From NCBI GenBank assembly GCA_964534095.1, contig CAZHPF010000013.1:1-14373 (forward strand): 14,373 bases of DNA. Direction: 5' to 3'. This document shows positions 6,014-12,222 of the stretch, piece by piece (the first letter of the stretch is position 1; every line of letters starts with the position of its first letter). The notes beneath the pieces were generated by a model, which was given only the letters and a program-made list of their open reading frames with translations, ran no database searches and had not been told where the DNA came from. The position numbers and the translations under genes were made by a program. Source of the DNA: CALMSM01 sp964534095 (lineage in GTDB: Bacteria > Patescibacteriota > Saccharimonadia > Saccharimonadales > CALMSM01).

Positions 6014-7485
6014 CCAACCGAACCTTTACAGCCTCGGTGTTGACATTCATCAATGAGTTTTCCTCGTTGCCTTCTATTGGTGTGCCCATCGGTGCACTGA
6101 AATACTAGAGGACCGTGCTCATCTTCGTCTTGAGACTCCTGTGTATCTGTAGCCTTTCCACCAAACACGTCTTGAGGATTAAAGAGTTTCTTCAGTACTG
6201 CTTCTGGGCTGTTGTCATCACTTGCATAATTACTTATTTTTATCTCCGTCCCGCACGCGCCATAAGATCTGTTGTGCGTAGCACCGTCCAAGGCACTTTG
6301 AACCAACTGGTTAATAAAGAGCTGTGTAGAAACGTAAGCTGTGTCTGGGCGTGGGAGCGACGGATTGTGTGTATCAGGGATTGTCCGAAGCAGTAGTACT
6401 TTTTTGGAAAGCGGTAGGCTTTTGCGGATCTCTTCAACAGTAGCGTACATGATAAGCTTATATACCAAGCGTGCATCGGTGTCTCTAAAGTAATCCCTGT
6501 TATATGCGGCGACCAAACCGGAGCGTACCTCAGAGCCTAGTTGGACCGAGTTTTGCATAAAGCCCCTTAGTAGGCTTTGGATAGCGGTGGCCTTTTTGCG
6601 ACCGGCGAGAGATTCCCCTAGAGGTATCTGCAGCTCCTCAAACGATTGGTTAACCACTTCTGCATTGGCTGCCAACACTTCTTCAACAGAAGTAGGCTTG
6701 GTAGGAACATGCCCCACTGCCTCATAGTGACGTTGCCGGAGAGCTTTTATGAACTGTTTAGCTTGGTCTGTGGTCATTGTATCGGTGAATGCATATTGTA
6801 ACCAGTTATCTGTTAGCTCGCCTTCTGGTATCGCCACGCCTATTTCTCCCAGGAGCTGGCGCATTGACTCTTGGTCAGTCGCATCAACCGATAGCGTTCC
6901 GGTCAGAAGTTCACCTTCTTCAGTAAGATGATAGAGCTGAAAAAATGCAGTCTGTGTCTCAGGGAAATACCCCATACCCCGCCAATAATCTTCTCCGTCA
7001 CGTTCAATTGCTTCTGCTGGCAGCAAGCTCGCCACTATTCTGGTATTGTAGTCTCTGCGTCCAGCTACCATGGCATCTACTTCGATGGCATTCGACAGGT
7101 CATAGTTGTCTCTGACGGCTTGGGTATGCATACGAGGGTCGCTTTCTGCCAGTGCTTCCGACAGATCCACACCGTGCTGTAGCATATCCACTACCGGGGT
7201 AACGCTGTCGTGCGATATTGCCTGTCCTTCTCTTACTTCGTATGTTTCAAAACGAGTTATCTCTAACTCTTTTCCAAAATCTGGATCAGTTTTTAACATT
7301 TCTGCTAAACTCGTATCAAATTCGGCACGCAGTTGATTAAGTGACCCTTGAGCCTCAGCATCAAGCGCAATACCCGACAACGCCACATTACCAACCATTC
7401 GCAGGCGATCAAGCGACAATGCATATTCGGCTGTTTGCCAGTTGCTAGTTCGCTGTTCTACTTGAGCTTCGACTGACGCGACCAT
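6004..7485 (-). CDS. Hypothetical 493-aa protein with Cys-rich C-terminus
   Basis: I do not recognise this family. The protein is soluble, acidic and mostly helical, with no signal peptide or membrane segment. Its last 32 residues hold C464, C481, C486 and C492 with histidines 468 and 483 (CTDGH...DECQHRGCKGSVGCD), a likely zinc-binding tail. Another cysteine pair sits in RSYGACGTEI. The tail and the Cys-rich small protein encoded immediately downstream may act together; this is inference. The ATG at 7485 is preceded by GAGGGG, four bases away, and that ribosome-binding site can be buried in a hairpin (7491-7513). It is the first gene of the unit that ends with nadD. The upstream region carries several inverted repeats. 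Confidence 0.7.
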   Translation of the reverse strand: MVASVEAQVEQRTSNWQTAEYALSLDRLRMVGNVALSGIALDAEAQGSLNQLRAEFDTSLAEMLKTDPDFGKELEITRFETYEVREGQAISHDSVTPVVDMLQHGVDLSEALAESDPRMHTQAVRDNYDLSNAIEVDAMVAGRRDYNTRIVASLLPAEAIERDGEDYWRGMGYFPETQTAFFQLYHLTEEGELLTGTLSVDATDQESMRQLLGEIGVAIPEGELTDNWLQYAFTDTMTTDQAKQFIKALRQRHYEAVGHVPTKPTSVEEVLAANAEVVNQSFEELQIPLGESLAGRKKATAIQSLLRGFMQNSVQLGSEVRSGLVAAYNRDYFRDTDARLVYKLIMYATVEEIRKSLPLSKKVLLLRTIPDTHNPSLPRPDTAYVSTQLFINQLVQSALDGATHNRSYGACGTEIKISNYASDDNSPEAVLKKLFNPQDVFGGKATDTQESQDEDEHGPLVFQCTDGHTNRRQRGKLIDECQHRGCKGSVGCD

Positions 7486-7490
7486 ATAAC

Positions 7491-7513
7491 CCCTCGTGTC
7501 TCTCTAGCGAGGG
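7491..7513 (-). promoter_or_regulatory. Hairpin that buries the ribosome-binding site
   Basis: CCCTCG (7491-7496) and CGAGGG (7508-7513) are perfect inverted complements around an 11-base loop. In the minus-strand message the 3' arm is CGAGGG, the ribosome-binding site of the 493-residue gene, so folding would hide it. Six pairs, five of them G-C, make it fairly stable. Translational control is inference. Confidence 0.4.
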
Positions 7514-7581
7514 TGACAAGTACGCATTAGATGCGGAAACTCTTGCTCGAGAGATTTGTTATTGCTGTATCGGACTTGCTC

Positions 7582-7613
7582 TTGACACGGGGTGTATGTA
7601 CACCTTATGTCAA
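7582..7613. promoter_or_regulatory. 32-bp dyad, operator-like
   Basis: The layout is TTGACA-cgg-GGTGTA-tg-TACACC-tta-TGTCAA: two nested perfect inverted pairs (6 and 6 bp) with matched 3-bp gaps, centred at 7597/7598. The outer arms are the consensus -35 hexamer read on each strand. On the plus strand a 17- or 18-bp spacer leads to poor -10 matches (TTATGT or TATGTC). The symmetry suggests a dimeric or tetrameric DNA-binding protein site, possibly over a promoter. Confidence 0.45.
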
Positions 7614-7646
7614 CAGGTCACCGTTGCGGCACAGTGTGAGAATTCC

Positions 7647-7719
7647 TGCCCTCCGCAGTTTCCGCAATGTAGTAGTCTACTATTAGATTACTACATTGAG
7701 CGAAACGAAGGACGGGGCA
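7647..7719. repeat. Long imperfect hairpin (73 nt)
   Basis: The core is CAATGTAGTA (7665-7674) pairing with TACTACATTG (7689-7698), continued by a G-U pair and TCTA/TAGA around the loop CTAT, making a 15-pair stem in plus-strand RNA. Outward, GTTTC/GAAAC (7658-7662 with 7702-7706), TCC/GGA and TGCCC/GGGCA (7647-7651 with 7715-7719) extend it past small internal loops. About 28 pairs form in all. It could be a non-coding RNA, a processed hairpin or a small palindromic repeat element. Confidence 0.55.
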
Positions 7720-7756
7720 CTCAACTTCCAGCATGTTTGTTGTTCAAAAGGACTAC

Positions 7757-7821
7757 CTCTAGTGTAGCACCAAATACCCACACTATATGTAGTAGTTTTT
7801 GCTGCAACGTCTACACTAGAG
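7757..7821 (-). terminator. Hairpin at the uppP 3' end
   Basis: CTCTAGTGTAG (7757-7767) and CTACACTAGAG (7811-7821) are perfect 11-bp inverted complements separated by 43 bases. The right arm covers the uppP stop codon (7816-7818). On the minus strand the stem is followed within about ten bases by TTTT. It may end the uppP message, but the long loop and short T-run make this uncertain. Confidence 0.35.
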
Positions 7822-8628
7822 TGAGGCGAAAGATAAGACTCCTAGTATGATTACACCTAGCGCGACCCGGTAGTACGCAAAAGGTTTGAAGTCGTGGGTA
7901 GAAACATAGCGCAGCAGCCAGGTTACTGCTGCAAGGGCAGTAACAAAAGAAGCCAGTATTCCTACTAAGACTGCGGTTCCACCTCCCGATATAGCTGGGA
8001 TATTTTCCCAGCCTGTTGCAAGTTTGTAGCCGCTCGCAAGTATGATGACTGGGATGCTCAGGTAAAAAGAAAAAGCAGTCGCTGTTACCCTATCAACTCC
8101 TACTAAGAGGCCGCCCATAATAGTGGCTCCCGATCGCGATACTCCCGGAATCAATGCCAACACCTGAAACAAGCCAATTTTTATAGATTGAGTTGTCGTC
8201 AAAGAACCAATATCTGGTCGTTTGGCAGGTGCGGGTGCTCGGTGATATTGCTCGACCAGCCATATCAAGACTCCGCCAACAATCAGGGCTACGGCTACTA
8301 CAAAGGAGCTTGAGGCATTACTTACTAAGGTACTTAGTAGCAATCCGGCAACACCTGCTGGGATAGTGGCAATTATCCAATTACGCCAAAATGGTATGCT
8401 GCCTTGCCGCCGCTTCATCAGGCTTGCCATTCGAGAGCACAGTTCGTGACGATAAAACCATACTACCGCCAAAATAGCTCCCATCTGAATAACTACCGTA
8501 AAAGTTTCAGCGGTATCTTTGTAGCGCATCATATGTTGGGCAACAATTAAGTGACCCGTGCTACTGATAGGTAGGAATTCTGTCAGTCCTTCGATAATAC
8601 CTAGGATGATTGCCTGCAGTATTGCCAT
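7816..8628 (-). CDS. uppP: Undecaprenyl-diphosphate phosphatase
   Basis: The 270-residue polytopic membrane protein is a clear UppP/BacA. It has GLTEFLPISSTGH at 14-26 and PGVSRSGATI at 161-170, the two active-site motifs, and about eight hydrophobic segments. It dephosphorylates undecaprenyl diphosphate to the monophosphate, recycling the lipid carrier used for peptidoglycan and glycan export. The length is normal for the family. It is the last gene of a minus-strand run, 24 bases after the proline-rich membrane protein gene. Only a weak ribosome-binding site is visible before its ATG, which suggests dependence on upstream translation or a leader-poor start. The sugar transferase nearby uses the same carrier, which gives the neighbourhood a shared theme. 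Confidence 0.95.
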   Translation of the reverse strand: MAILQAIILGIIEGLTEFLPISSTGHLIVAQHMMRYKDTAETFTVVIQMGAILAVVWFYRHELCSRMASLMKRRQGSIPFWRNWIIATIPAGVAGLLLSTLVSNASSSFVVAVALIVGGVLIWLVEQYHRAPAPAKRPDIGSLTTTQSIKIGLFQVLALIPGVSRSGATIMGGLLVGVDRVTATAFSFYLSIPVIILASGYKLATGWENIPAISGGGTAVLVGILASFVTALAAVTWLLRYVSTHDFKPFAYYRVALGVIILGVLSFASL

Positions 8629-8652
8629 GGCTTTATTCTAACGAGCAGGGCA

Positions 8653-9090
8653 CTACAGGCCAAGACTTTTATCGTCGAGCTGGCCAGAAGGAAAGTCTTT
8701 GTTGTTATCGTGACCAGTTATGTCTTGGCTTATGGAGTTACTAGCCTGCTCTACGTCAATTGCCTGGGCTGGTTGGGGTCCTTGCGGCTCATTGGTAGTT
8801 TGAGGAGCTTCTACCGTCTTGGGTTTGCTCGTGCTCAACAACACCACCAGCAGAGTGACAAGAAGCAGGACGGCCAACGCAGCAATCCCAATAAACAATG
8901 GTTTTTTATTCTTGCCGCGGGGCACCATTCCTGCACCCATAAGAGGCATCGGTGGCTGTCCATATGGCTGCGGCTGGGAAGGGTTTGGTGGTATAGGCCC
9001 TGGCGGAGTAACAGGCTGGAACATAGGCTGGGTGGTGGTTGGTTGCGGCTCCACGATTGGCTGCATGGGTGTAGGGTCTTGGGGGTACAT
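8653..9090 (-). CDS. Proline/glutamine-rich single-pass membrane protein
   Basis: Family not recognised. The 145 residues divide into a Pro/Gln/Thr-rich N-terminal half (about 1-56, with repeated QP, PP and PM), a basic stop RGKNKKP, one membrane helix (about 64-86) and an acidic polar C-terminal tail. Positive charge before the helix predicts the proline-rich part inside and the tail outside. Such architecture is common for regulatory or scaffold membrane proteins, but no function can be assigned. Its ATG shares a base with the stop of the upstream secreted-protein gene (TAATG, 9088-9092), so the two are translationally coupled and probably work together. uppP follows 24 bases downstream. 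Confidence 0.65.
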   Translation of the reverse strand: MYPQDPTPMQPIVEPQPTTTQPMFQPVTPPGPIPPNPSQPQPYGQPPMPLMGAGMVPRGKNKKPLFIGIAALAVLLLVTLLVVLLSTSKPKTVEAPQTTNEPQGPQPAQAIDVEQASNSISQDITGHDNNKDFPSGQLDDKSLGL

Positions 9091-9701
9091 TAGTTAGCCT
9101 CCGATTTTGGTTGCAGTGCAGAGACGTGTTCACCAAGCGTTGCTTTGATATCATTGACTACATAGTTATTAATGGCGTTTGATTTATCAATAACTTGCGC
9201 GTAATACAACCTGGCGGTATCAAGCAGTGCTTTGAACCCAACCACGTCTGCTTCGCAGTTGATGACCTGTAGATCATCGAGAGTTTGCGTGAAGTTTGCG
9301 CCCGTTGTTTGAAAGTCATTTATCTGCTTGACGAACGTCCCACGCTGTTTCTCTAGTTGGAACGTATCTTGTCCGGCAAGTTTCAGCTGCCCAATGATGA
9401 CCCAGAGTTTGGCATCTACTTGCTGATAAGAATTGTTACGGTCGTTTATGCTGGTAGTTGCGCTTTGGTAAATCGTTCGTATCTTGCCCTGTACTACGAC
9501 ACAACGTTGAGCGAAGCGTTTTTCGTCTTTTTCGTCCAGCTTGATGCCGCGTTCTGCTTTGCGCTGGGTAAGTCGCTGCGCGAACGACCCGCCGGCCGGT
9601 GGATTGGCGGGCGGAGTGGCTGCCTGCAGAGGCGCGGAAAGGAACACTGCGGCGGCGAGAAAGCTTAGTCCAAAAAGTAGTCGTCTAATGTGTTTCATCA
9701 T
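9090..9701 (-). CDS. Secreted helical protein with signal peptide
   Basis: Family not recognised. The first 27 residues are a Sec signal peptide: MMKHIRR, a hydrophobic core, and a cleavage site after LQA. The mature part starts with a Pro-rich stretch, followed by about 150 residues rich in Gln, Lys, Asp and Leu that look like a helical or coiled-coil bundle. The mature protein has exactly two cysteines (67 and 149), which could form a disulfide outside the cell, perhaps with help from the DsbA-like protein at 2059. GGAAG lies seven bases or so before the tandem ATGs at 9696-9701. The coupled downstream membrane protein may be its anchor or partner; this is inference. Confidence 0.65.
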   Translation of the reverse strand: MMKHIRRLLFGLSFLAAAVFLSAPLQAATPPANPPAGGSFAQRLTQRKAERGIKLDEKDEKRFAQRCVVVQGKIRTIYQSATTSINDRNNSYQQVDAKLWVIIGQLKLAGQDTFQLEKQRGTFVKQINDFQTTGANFTQTLDDLQVINCEADVVGFKALLDTARLYYAQVIDKSNAINNYVVNDIKATLGEHVSALQPKSEAN

Positions 9702-9754
9702 TGTCGTTCTTCCAATCAGGTCAATAATATCATAAGCATAACAGTTACCATAGA

Positions 9755-10222
9755 CTAATCTGGCAAGCGTTTTTTCAGAGAACTGAGTCGAGGTATGAAT
9801 GACTGTGCGGCAGCGTCCAACCCAAGTACTTTGAGCGCCCCGACTAATACGTAAATTTGATCGAGTTGTGCATCGTCAACTTGGGCGGACGCCTCAATAT
9901 CACTGATAAAACGTTCTACTTTGCTCACCAGCCATTTTTCCTCAGCTGGTTTGATCTGGTTTGTTTTGAGTTCAGCTACTCCCGGAGAATCAACCACCTC
10001 GAGTGAGCGCGCCGAACGGTCACGCTTACGCAAATGTCCGCGTTTGATCAAGTTATTCACATGCAGGGCAACGGTTGCGACTGATGTATATTGCAACCCG
10101 TTCATGATTTCCCGGTAGCTGGGGCTATAGCCGTGCTCAGCAATAAACACACTAATATATGTCAGCAGTTCGCGTTGTTTTTTGGTGGGGCGGAGAGTGG
10201 TGTTCGGTTCTGATGAGGGCAT
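9755..10222 (-). CDS. LexA-like DNA-binding protein without protease domain
   Basis: Residues 10-77 match the LexA winged-helix DNA-binding domain: LRPTKKQRELLTYISVFIAE, then GYSPSYREIMNGLQYTSVAT in the recognition region, and the wing ending in ARSLEVV. In ordinary LexA an S24 peptidase half follows, with an Ala-Gly cleavage site and a Ser-Lys dyad. Here the remaining 78 residues are helical, with none of these, so RecA-driven self-cleavage is not expected. It is probably a transcription regulator with another switch or dimerisation region. The ATG at 10222 has AGGAG seven bases upstream; a GTG one codon earlier is less well placed. The ribosome-binding site overlaps the stop of the preceding GtrA gene, so both are one message. 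Confidence 0.8.
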   Translation of the reverse strand: MPSSEPNTTLRPTKKQRELLTYISVFIAEHGYSPSYREIMNGLQYTSVATVALHVNNLIKRGHLRKRDRSARSLEVVDSPGVAELKTNQIKPAEEKWLVSKVERFISDIEASAQVDDAQLDQIYVLVGALKVLGLDAAAQSFIPRLSSLKKRLPD

Positions 10223-10232
10223 CACTATACTC

Positions 10233-10781
10233 CTACCTGGTTCGTTTCTGACGTTTTGGTTTGGTGTAGGCGGTAGGCCCGTGTGCGCGGTGAGCTACTG
10301 TTCGCGCTACACCTGGGCGCGGTTTCAATTTTGAGAACTTTTCGGGAAACACCCAGTATTTGTACCATAGGTAGTTCCATACCGTGAAGAATCCTGAACT
10401 CACAAACTGACCAAGGTATGGCGTCAGGCCTGCTACCTTCAGCCCATACACAATAAAGTAATCGAGTACGAAGTCTATGAGCGTAATGACGATATAGCGC
10501 CATGTTACCTCTGCCTGGTGCTTTTTGAGTTTGGGGTTGCGAAATACCCAGTACCTCTGCAACACGTAGTTGACTGTCCAGCCGGTGAGTGTAGAAATGG
10601 ATTTAGCCCAGAAAAAGCTTTTGCCGAGTGCTTTGTCGATAAAGAAAAAAGCGGCGTAGCCCGACCAAAAATATGCTCCGCCGCTGATCATATACTCGGT
10701 GATACGCTTGACTTCTTTTAGTTCGGATTTTTTTAGTTTTCGCACGGATTGTTTCGCTTTCGCTTTATGTTCAGTATACAC
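10233..10781 (-). CDS. GtrA-family membrane protein
   Basis: The 182-residue protein has four membrane segments (about 31-49, 57-78, 95-117, 122-143). Each half ends with the family-type motif: NYVLQRYWVF at 71-80 and NYLWYKYWVF at 136-145. GtrA proteins are thought to flip or bind lipid-linked sugars such as undecaprenyl-phosphate glucose, which fits the adjacent glycan genes. It carries a lysine-rich N-terminal extension (5-26) and a long basic C-terminal tail (150-182). The start is a GTG at 10781 with no ribosome-binding site, and only 22 bp separate it from the divergent sugar transferase gene, so leaderless translation or a later start is possible. The LexA-like gene follows after 10 bases. 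Confidence 0.8.
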   Translation of the reverse strand: MYTEHKAKAKQSVRKLKKSELKEVKRITEYMISGGAYFWSGYAAFFFIDKALGKSFFWAKSISTLTGWTVNYVLQRYWVFRNPKLKKHQAEVTWRYIVITLIDFVLDYFIVYGLKVAGLTPYLGQFVSSGFFTVWNYLWYKYWVFPEKFSKLKPRPGVARTVAHRAHGPTAYTKPKRQKRTR

Positions 10782-10793
10782 CGATGCTATAAT
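10765..10793 (+). promoter_or_regulatory. Extended -10 promoter of the glycan operon
   Basis: TGCTATAAT (10785-10793) is a perfect -10 with the TGn extension. The -35 is weak (TTATGT, 10765-10770, 17 bp). The start point would fall near 10800, only a few bases before the ATG at 10804, predicting a leaderless or nearly leaderless message. The element lies against, and its -35 inside, the start of the divergent GtrA gene. Confidence 0.65.
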
Positions 10794-10803
10794 TCAGCAA
10801 CAG

Positions 10804-12222
10804 ATGAAGAATAATGCTTCGGTTGTCTATGGTCTTCTCCTGGTTATTGGTGACTTTATAGCGGTAGCTTGCGCGTTTTTAGCGGCCTTTTTACTGCGGT
10901 TTCGGATATTTGACAGCCCAACGGTAGTGGGCGTATCTGGCCGGACATTTTTCTGGGCAATTGTGGCCACACTCCCTATGTGGATTATCATTCATGGGCT
11001 GATGGGGTTATATAGCCAGTCCGTGTACGAACGGAGGTTTTCAGAATTAGGCAGAATCCTAGTTGCCTCAATTGTCGGTATCCTGGTAGTGATTGGTTAC
11101 GACTTCTTTACAATCGGACAGTTGTTTCCGGGTCGGCTCGTGCCAGTGTACGGACTAGTTCTTAGCTTTGGATTTGTGCTGCTATTTCGTACGCTAGCCC
11201 GTATTGTACGGCGGTCTCTGTTTCGTTATGGTGTCGGCGTCAGCGACATTTTAATCATTGGTAATACTACTGCTGCTGAACAGCTGGCCAAGGATCTTCG
11301 TAGCACCAACCATACCGGCATCCGGATCATCGGCATGGTCGGTCGGCGTATAAAAGGCATGCGGCATTTTGCAAACTTTCATGAAGCAACTACCAAACTA
11401 GACACTCCTATTCACGGTATTATTCAGACTGAGCTCTACGCTACGAGCGATCGCAACGACGAGATACTTGCCTATACACACGACCATCATATTTCGTATC
11501 GGTTTGTGCCGGGCAATAGCGACCTATTTGTGGGAAATATTTCGGTTGACCTATTTGGCAGCGTACCGATGATTGCCGTGCACCAAACAGCCTTGATTGG
11601 ATGGGGTCGGATTGTGAAGCGGCTGTTTGATTTGATTGTCACAGCTATTTGTTTGATAGTGCTCTCACCACTCCTTTTGGTTGTCGCCTGCGCTATTAAA
11701 CTGTCTGACCTGAGAGAACCGGTATTTTTCCGGCAGACCCGACTGACGCGCTTTAACCGTGAATTCCGAGTGTTTAAGTTTCGGAGCATCCGCCGGGGCT
11801 ATAATTGTTCGCCCGAGGAAGGCTTTACCAGAATGGGTCGTCCGGATCTACTGAAACAATACCGGGAAAACGGTGATTATTTGCCGAATGATCCTCGTTT
11901 TACTCGTATCGGACGGTTTATCCGCGCCACCAGTATTGATGAGCTGCCGCAACTGTTTAACGTGCTGCTTGGCGACCTTAGCCTGGTGGGGCCGCGTACG
12001 CTCGTGCCGCAGGAGCTGAATTCATATGAACGCAAGCATGCAATTTTGAGTGTAAAGTCGGGCATCACAGGGCTGGCTCAAGTGTCCGGCCGTAAAGACA
12101 TCAGCTTCGACGAACGGCGCACGCTAGACATTTACTACGTACAGAACTGGAGTTTTTGGCTGGATGTCAGCATTTTACTGCGAACACTCCGTGTCGTATT
12201 CACCGGTTCAGGAGACAAGTAG
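10804..12222 (+). CDS. Polyprenyl-phosphate sugar-1-phosphate transferase
   Basis: The 472-residue protein is a WbaP/WcaJ-type enzyme. Four N-terminal membrane helices (about 8-32, 48-70, 85-105, 112-131) precede a CoA-binding-like domain (about 145-260), a further membrane anchor (about 275-300) and the bacterial sugar transferase domain (about 300-470). Motifs seen are FRVFKFRS (321-328), SIDELPQLFNVLLGDLSLVGPRT (377-399, with the catalytic D379-E380 pair) and SGITGLAQVSGR. It transfers a sugar phosphate from a UDP- or GDP-sugar to undecaprenyl phosphate, the first step of an exopolysaccharide, O-antigen-like or glycoprotein glycan. The sugar cannot be told. The ATG at 10804 follows a strong promoter; an open frame back to 10699 crosses that promoter and is rejected. 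The next gene begins at the base after its stop. Confidence 0.9.
   Translation: MKNNASVVYGLLLVIGDFIAVACAFLAAFLLRFRIFDSPTVVGVSGRTFFWAIVATLPMWIIIHGLMGLYSQSVYERRFSELGRILVASIVGILVVIGYDFFTIGQLFPGRLVPVYGLVLSFGFVLLFRTLARIVRRSLFRYGVGVSDILIIGNTTAAEQLAKDLRSTNHTGIRIIGMVGRRIKGMRHFANFHEATTKLDTPIHGIIQTELYATSDRNDEILAYTHDHHISYRFVPGNSDLFVGNISVDLFGSVPMIAVHQTALIGWGRIVKRLFDLIVTAICLIVLSPLLLVVACAIKLSDLREPVFFRQTRLTRFNREFRVFKFRSIRRGYNCSPEEGFTRMGRPDLLKQYRENGDYLPNDPRFTRIGRFIRATSIDELPQLFNVLLGDLSLVGPRTLVPQELNSYERKHAILSVKSGITGLAQVSGRKDISFDERRTLDIYYVQNWSFWLDVSILLRTLRVVFTGSGDK

Larger units (their letters stand above)
7514..7815. other. Gene-free region dense in inverted repeats
   Basis: No convincing coding frame exists on either strand between the 493-residue gene and uppP. 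The plus-strand open frame 7596-7850 is cysteine-rich, lacks a ribosome-binding site and runs through the hairpins. The region holds a 32-bp dyad (7582-7613), a 73-nt long hairpin (7647-7719) and an 11-bp inverted repeat (7757-7821). A 10-base segment TGCGGAAACT (7532-7541) is the exact complement of AGTTTCCGCA (7657-7666), inside the left arm of the long hairpin, so the elements could interact. Confidence 0.6.

Noticed and set aside
7514..7821. CRISPR array
   Set aside because: The repeats are inverted and of different sequence; there are no evenly spaced direct repeats and no cas genes.
7596..7850. 84-residue plus-strand open frame in the repeat-rich region
   Set aside because: TATG start lacks a ribosome-binding site, composition is odd, and the frame runs through hairpins and into the end of uppP on the other strand.
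10777..10782. TACACC half-site near the GtrA start shared with the 32-bp dyad
   Set aside because: Six bases recur by chance in a window of this size and also occur inside nadD; no second half-site is present.
10699..10803. Longer start for the sugar transferase
   Set aside because: It crosses a perfect extended -10 and is antisense to the GtrA coding start.
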